The notes under the pieces are model-generated. The model ran no database searches. It was not told the DNA's origin and saw nothing but the letters and a program-made list of their open reading frames with translations. Below are positions 1 through 8,198 of a stretch of 25,000 nt of DNA, in pieces. How positions within the stretch are numbered: position 1 is the first letter of the stretch; the number at the start of each line of letters is the position of its first letter. This DNA is from Mesostigma viride (Eukaryota; Streptophyta; Mesostigmatophyceae; Mesostigmatales; Mesostigmataceae), in assembly GCA_009746045.1 (NCBI GenBank), contig RPFO01000196.1, positions 1 to 25,000 of the forward strand, given 5' to 3'. The position numbers and the translations under genes were made by a program.

Positions 1-1701
1 GTCCACGCATGTTTTCCCCTGCCTCAAACCGCACGTTGCATTTAAATCTGGAGCCCAAAATTCACTGAAAACGTGTGCCAGCCGGTAGCAAACTGGGCCA
101 AGCTGCCACGGAGTGGCGGTACCGCCTGCCGTCCGGCACTTTGAAGCCCGCCGGTGCTATAATTCCTATCGTCCACGCATGTTTTCCCCTGCCTCAAACC
201 GCACGTTGCATTTAAATCTGGAGCCCAAAATTCACTGAAAACGTGTGCCAGCCGGTAGCAAACTGGGCCAAGCTGCCACGGAGTGGCGGTACCGCCTGCC
301 GTCCGGCACTTTGAAGCCCGCCGGTGCTATAATTCCTATCGTCCACGCATGTTTTCCCCTGCCTCAAACCGCACGTTGCATTTAAATCTGGAGCCCAAAA
401 TTCACTGAAAACGTGTGCCAGCCGGTAGCAAACTGGGCCAAGCTGCCACGGAGTGGCGGTACCGCCTGCCGTCCGGCACTTTGAAGCCCGCCGGTGCTAT
501 AATTCCTATCGTCCACGCATGTTTTCCCCTGCCTCAAACCGCACGTTGCATTTAAATCTGGAGCCCAAAATTCACTGAAAACGTGTGCCAGCCGGTAGCA
601 AACTGGGCCAAGCTGCCACGGAGTGGCGGTACCGCCTGCCGTCCGGCACTTTGAAGCCCGCCGGTGCTATAATTCCTATCGTCCACGCATGTTTTCCCCT
701 GCCTCAAACCGCACGTTGCATTTAAATCGATCTGGAGCCCAAAATTCACTGAAAACGTGTGCCAGCCGGTAGCAAACTGGGCCAAGCTGCCACGGAGTGG
801 CGGTACCGCCTGCCGTCCGGCACTTTGAAGCCCGCCGGTGCTATAATTCCTATCGTCCACGCATGTTTTCCCCTGCCTCAAACCGCACGTTGCATTTAAA
901 TCTGGAGCCCAAAATTCACTGAAAACGTGTGCCAGCCGGTAGCAAACTGGGCCAAGCTGCCACGGAGTGGCGGTACCGCCTGCCGTCCGGCACTTTGAAG
1001 CCCGCCGGTGCTATAATTCCTATCGTCCACGCATGTTTTCCCCTGCCTCAAACCGCACGTTGCATTTAAATCTGGAGCCCAAAATTCACTGAAAACGTGT
1101 GCCAGCCGGTAGCAAACTGGGCCAAGCTGCCACGGAGTGGCGGTACCGCCTGCCGTCCGGCACTTTGAAGCCCGCCGGTGCTATAATTCCTATCGTCCAC
1201 GCATGTTTTCCCCTGCCTCAAACCGCACGTTGCATTTAAATCTGGAGCCCAAAATTCACTGAAAACGTGTGCCAGCCGGTAGCAAACTGGGCCAAGCTGC
1301 CACGGAGTGGCGGTACCGCCTGCCGTCCGGCACTTTGAAGCCCGCCGGTGCTATAATTCCTATCGTCCACGCATGTTTTCCCCTGCCTCAAACCGCACGT
1401 TGCATTTAAATCTGGAGCCCAAAATTCACTGAAAACGTGTGCCAGCCGGTAGCAAACTGGGCCAAGCTGCCACGGAGTGGCGGTACCGCCTGCCGTCCGG
1501 CACTTTGAAGCCCGCCGGTGCTATAATTCCTATCGTCCACGCATGTTTTCCCCTGCCTCAAACCGCACGTTGCATTTAAATCTGGAGCCCAAAATTCACT
1601 GAAAACGTGTGCCAGCCGGTAGCAAACTGGGCCAAGCTGCCACGGAGTGGCGGTACCGCCTGCCGTCCGGCACTTTGAAGCCCGCCGGTGCTATAATTCC
1701 T
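1..1701. repeat. 170-bp tandem satellite, ten units
   Basis: Ten head-to-tail units start at 1, 171, 341, 511, 681, 855, 1025, 1195, 1365 and 1535. Nine are 170 bp. The fifth is 174 bp because of a 4-base insertion (CGAT/GATC) near 728-732. By eye the units are otherwise identical. Each contains the perfect 12-bp palindrome GGCGGTACCGCC and TTTAAA. The array begins at base 1, so it probably continues to the left, and it ends abruptly at 1701. Unit length is close to one nucleosome repeat, as in many centromeric or subtelomeric satellites, but nothing here shows chromosomal position. Open frames through it, such as 552-881 minus, arise from the repeat and are not genes. Confidence 0.97.
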
Positions 1702-2442
1702 TATAATGTGCTATAAAGTTCGATATATATGAGCGAGGTCGTCGGATTACCCACTCGCCAAGTCAAGTTCTTCCCTAGAAGCGAGCGGGCGCGCTAAAGA
1801 TGACTTACATTTGACCAGGAATCATCAACACGCCCAGCTGCTCGCTAAATCTAGTTTCTAAATCGCACAGCCCCGATGCAGGCCGAACCGACCTATTTCC
1901 ACAAATAATAGGCTGCAGCTTTTACGGGTCAAAACTATCGCGATATTTCAAATAAATGACACTCCGATCACTGTCAGCATTGTTTGCAAGCACTCAACAT
2001 GCCCCAGAATCGATGTCTAGTGCAGCACCGCCATGTATTTCTTTATACCTGCTTGATAACTATCACCGGCCAGGCTGTCTTTGCCCTGCGCACGCAGTGA
2101 AATGTTCCGCCTCTAATTCGACTCCGCGACACCGGAACGGTCAGCGCGCCGCGGCATTGCGCGGGAAACGGCTCTGTTTACCGTCAACGCGGTTTCATTG
2201 AACACCGGTACAACGCTAACCTTGTTCAGCCTGAACCGCCGGCTGAGCGATCGAAGCCATTTCGTTCAGTAAAGTTCAGAAATTCTGGTACGGACTCATT
2301 TTGTAATATCGTTGGCTAATACTCGAAATCCTAAGATTCAGTCTCTTCGCGCCGATTGGTCCATTTTAAACACCATTTTTCCAGGTAAATAGGTGTACGT
2401 TTATTCCAAATATAGCCAGTAGGTAATCCCTGCTAAGCCTAG
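1702..2442. other. Unannotated stretch between satellite and retroposon
   Basis: I see no recognisable gene. The longest frame (1956-2201 plus, 81 codons) is rich in Ser, Ala and Cys, has no recognisable motif, and no splice sites support it. The sequence after 2230 is AT-rich. Confidence 0.5.
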
Positions 2443-4494
2443 GGTATCAAGATTAATTAATTAATTAATTATATAATTAGGAACATAACTCCGTTGGGAG
2501 TATATGTAGCACATAGCCCTGAGAAGGGGCATATGAGCCTATAATACATTCTAAGCTACTTCCTGCAAGGGTGGGAATGTAAACAACACTTGCTCTAGGT
2601 GCACCAGGGCACCCGCACCCTCATGGTCTATCACGCTATGCCCGGGTAAGGGGGGAGCATGCAGGCCTGTGAGGGGGAAGATCATCATGGCTATACAAGA
2701 GCTATGGCATGGCTTCTCAGCAGAGAGTGACTCCCTGCATGGGCACAACATTACTAAATAAGGCTAGGCATCGTCTGGAGTGTGGCACATCATAGGCACA
2801 CATGTACATGATTAAATAAAGCGCGGGGCTTAGCTGGGATAGTGCCTCTAGGAGGCGTACATGTACATGGCCACGGTCTATCTATTCTGCACTACTACTG
2901 CTGTATTCCCCTAAGCTGGGGCGTCTGGAGTCGCTGGGGCCGCGGGGGGGGGGGGGTCGCCTGCCAGGGCTTGTGGCCGACGTAGATGGCCGCCCCCTTC
3001 CAGTACACCGGCTGCCCCGCCTTGGTCTGCCGGAGCTGGAGGTAGGTCGGCCATAGCTCCCGTCGCCGTTGTTGCTGCGCCAGGGTCAAGTCGTCATCAA
3101 GGGTGAAGAGAGTCTTCTCGAGCCGCTTGCGGCGTCTGAGAAAAGAAATCTTGTCCGCCGGGGTCATAAAGGTGAGGAGGAGCGGGGGCGGCCCTGCCTT
3201 ACCCCGCGCGCGGGGAAGGCGGTGGGCAGCCAGCTCGATCTCACCGTTAAGGCCCATGCGACCAAGGATTTCTCTCTCAAACGCACGCAAAAGCTTCTCG
3301 GAATTCTCACCTCCCTCCATCTTGAAGTTCTTGACAATGACGTTGAGGCTGCGCTTGGCGAGCTCGGCCTCCTCGCGGAGGTCAAGCGTCTGCCGTTGAA
3401 GCTGGGCTGCGACGGCGGAGGTGGTGGAGGTGGTATGTTGCTTAAGCATGTCCGCCCAGGTGGTGATGGGAGGAGCATCGCCGGCCAGGCCAGCCGAGGC
3501 TGGCTTGGCGGCAATGTCCTTCACCGCCTGGGCGGTGAGGCCTGCGGTATTCTGCAGAACCTCGATCTAGCAATGGCGTTGTCCTTAAGACGCTGGTCGA
3601 TGTCACGGAGCTGGGCGGTGATGGCGTCGGAGGTGGAGGTGGTGGCGGTGGAGGAGGCGAGGAGGGTGGAGGTGGCGGTGGAGATGGTGGAGGTGGCGGT
3701 GGAGAGGAGGGGGAGCTCGGCAGCCAACGTGCTGCCCATGACCGCCACATCTGCTGCGATGGGGGCCACGTGCTGCTCGAGGGCCTCCTTGAGGAGTGAG
3801 CGGATGGAGGATTCGGTTAAGGTGGTGGTGAGGGGCTTTGGGGGCCAAAGCTCCTCGAGGGAGCGGCCGAGGAGGGAGAAAAGGACGCGAATCTGAAGGT
3901 GGGGGCGGCGGCATTGGAGGATTTGGTCGAAGTTGTGGGTGCGTCTCTGGAAAGCATCGGTGAGGCGGCCCTGATGGAAGAGTTGCTTGCACATCTCGAG
4001 AAGCGAGGCATACGATCCGAAAAACACGTAGCTCAGGATCTTGTCGGGGTTGAGCTTGTCAAAAAAGCCGGGCTGGCTGGCGTCAAAGTCGAACTCCTCC
4101 CAGGTCGGCTCGGCAGGGCGACTGCGCTTGGGTTCAGGCGACGCTGCTGGCGAGGCGGCCAGAGGGGGCTGGGTGACCACTAGAGCTTGGCTAGTGGCGC
4201 CGCTGCCTTCTGGACCGGTTGGCGAAGCTGCAGCCGGGGCTGCAGACGTATTTTCATTGCTAAGCGCAGCCGCCAGGCTGCGTTGCGTCGAGAGGCGTTT
4301 GCTCATCGTATATTGCGTAATAGCTTCGGAAAATTATATCAGCATGTGCGTCATAAAAAGACGTGTCGATTGTGATATTCACGGCTAAATTCGGTGCTCA
4401 AACGTGAAAGTTATGAGCTCCGCCGTCAGCCATGGCTACCTCGTGGCTCGTGGCTTACTACCACCAAGTTTCAAGATGTCAGTGGTATCAAGAT
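2443..4494 (-). mobile_element. ORF1-only non-LTR retroposon with target-site duplication
   Basis: The element is read on the minus strand and spans 2454-4483. The 11-bp direct repeat GGTATCAAGAT lies immediately outside both ends, at 2443-2453 and 4484-4494, as expected for target-primed reverse transcription. Sense order: a 5' leader of about 177 bp, one ORF1-type gene (4306 to 2895, broken by a frameshift), a 3' UTR of about 400 bp, a hairpin (ACTCC-GTTG-GGAGT on the plus strand, 2488-2501), and a tail of about five TTAA units at 2454-2473. There is no endonuclease or reverse transcriptase between the duplications, so the copy looks complete but non-autonomous, like mammalian HAL1 (ORF1-only L1). 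A 15-bp motif, TCAAGATGTCAGTGG, is duplicated at 4471-4485 and 4488-4502, so the exact 5' end is uncertain by a few bases. Confidence 0.75.
2895..4306 (-). pseudogene. LINE ORF1-like RNA-binding protein, frameshifted
   Basis: The N-terminal part begins at ATG 4306 and reads to a stop at 3521 (261 codons). The C-terminal part is open from 3566 to the stop at 2895. The two frames overlap at 3521-3566, and a single-base slip there would join them into a protein of about 470 residues. The first half has an Ala/Ser/Pro-rich leader, a DEF-like acidic block, and a Ser/Thr-Ala stretch that could form a coiled coil. The second half has the arrangement seen in L1-type ORF1: an RRM-like block starting RSLNVIVKNFKMEGGEN, then LLLTFMTPADKISFLRRRKRL, then the basic block AQQQRRRELWPTYLQLRQ and a YWKG strand. 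These proteins bind element RNA as chaperones. No CCHC knuckle is visible. A second copy of the C-terminal domain lies at 11341-11655, which supports the assignment. The frame could also be kept by a recoding event, but a simple mutation is more likely. Confidence 0.7.
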
Positions 4495-4713
4495 GTCAGT
4501 GGCTAAAACGGAGCCTTACTAGACCACGGAAGCCACTGGACTTCTAATGGGTTGTCATTGGGCATGTGGGTAAAGATCCTGTTTTTGCCCATGAGGTCAT
4601 GAAAGATCTCAAGTGGGCGGGGCTTATATCCTGGTCCGCGCCAGGGTCCCAGACTTTGTTTGGTTCATTTGCAACCATCCAGTAGCGTCGCATGCCGGAG
4701 TTCCATAGGTAAA
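4495..4713. other. Short gap with competing open frames
   Basis: Both strands are partly open: minus 4544-4738 (64 codons) and a plus frame of about 45 codons starting near 4550 (WVVIGHVGKDPVFAHEVMKD). Neither is recognised and at most one can be real. The plus strand near 4700-4740 weakly resembles the end of the LINE ORF2 at 6461-6500, so this may be a decayed LINE 3' end. Confidence 0.3.
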
Positions 4714-4771
4714 TTGTCTCAGTGTCCAGAGGCCTCAATTGAGGCCTTTTGGCTCAATTGAGGCCTTTTTT
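4714..4771 (+). repeat. Palindromic inverted repeat, left copy
   Basis: TTGTCTCAGTGTCCAG leads into the perfect palindrome AGGCCTCAATTGAGGCCT (4730-4747). A partial second copy (GGCTCAATTGAGGCC, 4751-4765) and six T follow. The same order occurs inverted at 6449-6493 (TTGTCCCAATGTCCAG, palindrome, six T). The pair could be the ends of a DNA element, or the 3' ends of two converging LINE copies. Confidence 0.7.
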
Positions 4772-5028
4772 ACCAAGATCTCACAAAGTACGGTATTTTG
4801 GCGGGAAGGACCGGTCCTATGGGTCGTCCGGCCCCAGTGGCGCGAATCTGGTACATGTGCTGAGCGTCCTGACCCGTTGGGGTCGACAGGGGTCGACGGT
4901 TACTGAAAAATACGTGAGGTGGAAAAGTACCTATTTTGGCCACTTTCGTGCAACGGGACGAGGAATTTTCACGAATGCACGACCATGGCGGCCTCGAGTA
5001 AAATGGACCGTATGGCCACGTTCGTGCA

Positions 5029-5463
5029 TCATTTCGAGCAGTATGGAGCGCGTTGGGCAGATAAATTATCCTTGAAGCTAGCCCGACCGCTAAATGTGTC
5101 AAAAGTCGATTTATAAATTCGTGGGGTCGTTATTTGTGTGCTGAATGCCAGGTTAGTGAAGTTCAGATGGGGCGTAGATGGCGTTGATAGTGCGCCTGCC
5201 AGCAGGACGATGCTTCGATATGTTGGGAAGGAGACTAGCGGAACGGCGGGGGGGGATGTTGGGGCAGCCGTGACTAAAGGGGCGCTGGTTATATTTGAGC
5301 CTTTTGTCGTGAATCCATAGGTAGAGGAAGGGGTGTTTTTAGCTAGGAAAAACTGGGTTGCGGACAATAAACGCGCGCGCGCCCCCAGATATGGGAGCGC
5401 AATTATGCGAACAGCGCTGGTGAGGCCGCTGCAGCCGCTTTCATACGTCAATGGACGACGCAT
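5029..5463 (-). CDS. Hypothetical minus-strand ORF, 144 codons
   Basis: Unrecognised. The frame opens with MRRPLTYESGCSGL and is rich in Thr, Ser, Pro and Ala, without cysteine pairs or clear membrane segments. Its length without a stop is above chance expectation. It lies 20 bp downstream of the stop of the coding block at 5484-5808, on the same strand and inside the same inverted repeats. Shorter plus-strand frames overlap it. It could be a second gene of the same element, an exon, or non-coding. Confidence 0.25.
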   Translation of the reverse strand: MRRPLTYESGCSGLTSAVRIIALPYLGARARLLSATQFFLAKNTPSSTYGFTTKGSNITSAPLVTAAPTSPPAVPLVSFPTYRSIVLLAGALSTPSTPHLNFTNLAFSTQITTPRIYKSTFDTFSGRASFKDNLSAQRAPYCSK

Positions 5464-5483
5464 GGAGCGTCTGTCCGGCCAGA

Positions 5484-5808
5484 TTAGCGGGCTGCATCGC
5501 TTCCGGACAACTTGAAAACGCCGAGCTTGAACAGCTTTTCTGATGCAGCCACGTTCAGCGCCAACGCATATGCGTGCTTAGTGATCCCGGGTGTGAGGGT
5601 GTGAAAGGTAAGTGCGTCCTGGTGGTAGAAAGGGAATGGCATCGATTTGCTTGTGATATCGCCAGTTTTTAGCTGCCTATCGGCGCCTAGTGCCGAGGTG
5701 ACGTAAGGCAGGCTATATTACTTCGTGCAGTGCTCTGCGGCTGGCCCCCACCGTGTAGACGTGTTTGCTTTCCATAAGAAGCATGGCAGTTCCTGCCATG
5801 CTGGCCAT
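5484..5808 (-). pseudogene. Unrecognised short coding region with one frameshift
   Basis: From ATG 5808 the minus strand reads MASMAGTAMLLMESKHVYTV and stops at 5713. In the next frame an open block starts right there (SLPYVTSALGADRQLKTGD) and runs through SMPFPFYHQDALTFHTLTPG and HAYALALNVAASEK to a stop at 5484. A one-base slip at ATATAG (about 5713-5717) would join them into about 107 residues. Alternatively the second block is an exon whose acceptor is that AG, with unknown upstream exons. The composition is protein-like: mixed hydrophobic and charged residues with few Cys and Trp. I do not recognise a family. It lies inside the palindrome-flanked segment with the ORF at 5029-5463 downstream on the same strand. 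Confidence 0.45.
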
Positions 5809-6448
5809 GTCTCAGGCAACCCTTGCAAAGCTTAAAATCAAGCTAGAGGTCTAGAAGACAGTGCAAATGGTGTCCAGTTATGCTTGTATATCTTGCCATG
5901 TGCTGTTCATCTGCTGCCGCGGCAGCAAACCCCTGTCAGAATATACCGTAACAACGTAGATATTGGGGCTATGTGAGTGAAGCTGAGCGCTTGGAAGGTC
6001 ACACCTATCATTATAATGCATGATCCTTGTGCGTGTTTGTAATAGAGGCTTTGGATTCCTCATGGTTACGTGCAATACCCATGGCAGGCTGTTGCTGCCT
6101 GCAGTGCTGCGCGACAGCCCCGGCCGTGCAATTGTGTATGAGGCGTCCCTTGGGGAGCATGCCATGTCATGCCATGCTTACCGTGTTGTGGGGAAACCTC
6201 GTAAGGTCCAAAAGACACCTAAGAGGCAGAGGGAACTGAGTACTAGCGCCTTTTTTCTGCTTGCATCTATGGTCATGCTGTGTTTATGGTGCCACCGCAG
6301 CGACACCCTGTTTTGTTAAATCATAATTAAATAGGTATTGGGGCTATATGACTGATGTTAAGTGCTGGCAACCCCAAAACAATCATAATAATGCATGGCC
6401 TATGCTCATATTTGGAAAAAAGTTGTTTGGCTGCATGCAACACCCAAT
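5809..6448. other. Right part of palindrome-flanked segment
   Basis: No gene is recognised. Frames of 95-99 codons on both strands overlap (5878-6165 minus, 6020-6319 plus) and show no motifs. The last 130 bp before the palindrome are AT-rich. Confidence 0.35.
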
Positions 6449-6493
6449 ATAAAAAAGGCCTCAATTGAGGCCTTTTCCTGGACATTGGGACAA
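6449..6493 (-). repeat. Palindromic inverted repeat, right copy
   Basis: A 24-bp perfect palindrome occupies 6453-6476. Its core, AGGCCTCAATTGAGGCCT, is flanked by A and T runs. Read on the minus strand, the order TTGTCCCAATGTCCAG, palindrome, T-run matches 4714-4771. The last codons of the LINE ORF2 (SQCPGKGLN, stop at 6461) run into it, so here the palindrome may belong to the LINE 3' end. Confidence 0.7.
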
Positions 6494-6795
6494 AATGAAG
6501 CGTGAGAGAACCCCAGCTTTGTCGAAAACTGTGCGCCTATTGAACACCACATCGTTTCGCACCGTCCATATGGTATATAACATGCATGTGCGGAGCCATA
6601 TCCACGCTTGTTGTGAAAAGGTGAGCTCAAGGCCAGGGGTGCCAGTGATGCCAAAGATAATTGAGCGGGTAGACACCGGTATGATAGGCTCAGACGTCCA
6701 GGCTGCCCATAAACCAATCAACCAGGTCCAAACTCCCTGGAGGTTACACCATAAAAATCGGTGTTCCACAGTTTCAGTGGGGTTGGTACATAAAC

Positions 6796-7108
6796 ATGTA
6801 GCAGGGTGCAGACACGTGTGTAGTACTCCTACACACAGATCTCGAGTGATTTATCTAGTACCAAATCCGAAAGGCTTGCATCACTCCCCGGACAGGAGAA
6901 CTTTTGCGGATGACTGTAGGTGTAAGTTGGCGATGCCATGGTAACCGGAGACGTCCGTCCTATAGTCAGCAAAATTGGTGCGAGAGGTCCCCAGTTCGAT
7001 TCTGGTCGGATTCATTTGCAGATCGCGTTTTCCGCGTTTTCCGCGGCCCGGCACTGAACGCAAAGGTTTTCACCTTTGCGGAATGCCTGATCAGAATGTA
7101 GCAGGGTG
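6796..7108 (+). mobile_element. 287-bp SINE-like insertion in LINE ORF2
   Basis: The insert is 6809-7095. It is bounded by the 13-bp exact duplication ATGTAGCAGGGTG at 6796-6808 and 7096-7108, and the LINE frame continues across the duplication. Inside, 6991-7005 reads CCAG-TTCGATT-CTGG, a tRNA T-arm with the conserved TTCRANN loop and a polymerase III B-box core. An A-box-like TAGTCAGC lies close upstream (6963-6970), nearer than in a normal tRNA. A second hairpin, CGCAAAGG-TTTTCA-CCTTTGCG, follows at 7059-7080. There is no clear A-rich or TTAA tail, so orientation and class are uncertain. A tRNA-derived SINE is the best guess. Confidence 0.6.
6991..7005 (+). promoter_or_regulatory. tRNA-like T-arm / Pol III B-box
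   Basis: A perfect 4-bp stem closes a 7-nt loop TTCGATT, which fits GWTCRANNC. A full cloverleaf cannot be folded: no acceptor strand matching CGGATTC lies at the right distance upstream. It is therefore read as a SINE head or tRNA relic, not a functional tRNA. Confidence 0.4.
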
Positions 7109-7472
7109 TTGAAATCGCCGGTGGAGGATCTCCCCGACCCCGATGGACCGGTGCATCAAGAGGTGTTGTACGTCGGTCGCGCGGCGATCAATCAGCGGGT
7201 GGTCAGCGGCGAGGGTGATGTTGCGGACCCAGGTGTTTTCTGATCATCCCAGGTGTGGCCAGGCCACTCAGTAGCGCCCCAGCGTGTCCGTCCGGGGTGG
7301 AATTGATGGTTTTTATGCAAGAGCATTGTGTAGCCCCACTCTGCCGTGTACTCGTAAAGGCCTTTTACAGTTCTGCTGTCACCCTGATTTAGCACCCAGC
7401 CAAATTCCACTGGATCCAATGACAACATGTCCAGGCGGGTTGATCCCACATGTAGCCAAATAATAGCAGCGT

Positions 7473-7836
7473 CTGGAAGGTTAATTAATTAATTAATTAA
7501 ACTCGTGCTCCCGTTGGGGAGTCACGGAGCACCGAAGTGCTTTTAATCCCTGTGTGTGCACTACAGGAGAAAGGGCAGAGACCCCCAGTCTCCTTCATGC
7601 CAAAGGCATGCCACAGCTGCAATCGGGCGCGGCTAGCTAAAAGGACAGGCTAACGATCCGGCAAACTGTGGGTGCAATAAGACCCATGTGAGCATGTCAT
7701 AGCAAGGAGCGTGGGCAAGTAATCTGAACATAGCCAGGGCGTAGCATGGCTGTACTAGAACTAGGCTAAGGCTATGGCTGGTTGTGTACCGTGCGTTGGC
7801 GGCACGTGACTAGGTTTGTTGGCACACTGGAAGGTT
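7473..7836 (-). mobile_element. Retroposon copy A: 344-bp 3'-UTR fragment
   Basis: The insert is 7483-7826, bounded by the 10-bp duplication CTGGAAGGTT (7473-7482 and 7827-7836) inside the LINE ORF2 frame. On the minus strand it ends with a hairpin (plus strand CTCCC-GTTG-GGGAG, 7508-7521, nested in a longer GTGCTCC/GGAGCAC stem at 7505-7532) and a tail of about four TTAA units. It is colinear in opposite orientation with the 3' UTR of copy C (about 11731-12085), so it is a severely 5'-truncated member of the ORF1-bearing family. It carries no coding sequence. Confidence 0.85.
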
Positions 7837-8141
7837 GGGGTTGGGTTGGTATACACATGATTGTTCAAGGGACCAAGGTACAACCCGAATCCGGTGGCAT
7901 AGCTGGGTGGGGAGGAACACCACTGCAGTTGTAAGTTGAGCCAGACAGCCATTGTGGCCGCTCAGCGGCGCCAGTAGTTGAACGTGCAGGGTTCCAAGGG
8001 GGAGTTCTGCGATCACCTTCCCCGAGCATGTTGCGGTCGTGCTGTATGGACAAAAGCAGCACCATTCACCAGCTTTATAGGGGGCACGGGGAGAAGTCAT
8101 GAGTGTGTGCCAGCGGGGGGGTATGGCTTGTACTAGCGCGG

Positions 8142-8198
8142 CCCAGGCAGCATTAATTAATTAATTAATAGACACGTGACTGCGTCCCCAGGCAGCAT
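8142..8198 (-). mobile_element. 33-bp micro-insertion with 12-bp target duplication
   Basis: The insert 8154-8186 is bounded by exact copies of CCCAGGCAGCAT (8142-8153 and 8187-8198). On the minus strand it reads GACGCAGTCACGTGTC followed by repeated TTAA, that is, 17 or so bases plus the tail type of the local retroposons. Insert plus one duplication is 45 bp, so the frame is kept, but TTAA supplies a stop codon that ends the LINE frame. The best reading is an extremely 5'-truncated retroposition event. Confidence 0.75.

Noticed and set aside
552-881. 109-codon frame in the satellite
   Set aside because: It exists only because the 4-bp insertion joins frames between identical units.
1-1701. 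CRISPR-like array
   Set aside because: The whole 170-bp unit is conserved, with no variable spacers, and the context is eukaryotic.
3069-3896. 275-codon plus frame and Pro-rich minus frame at 3442-3750
   Set aside because: They lie opposite or out of frame with ORF1, whose conserved blocks and second copy fix the coding frame. The GGT/CCA richness explains their openness.
6935-7011. Functional tRNA gene
   Set aside because: Only the T-arm fits. No matching acceptor strand or anticodon arm lies at normal spacing.
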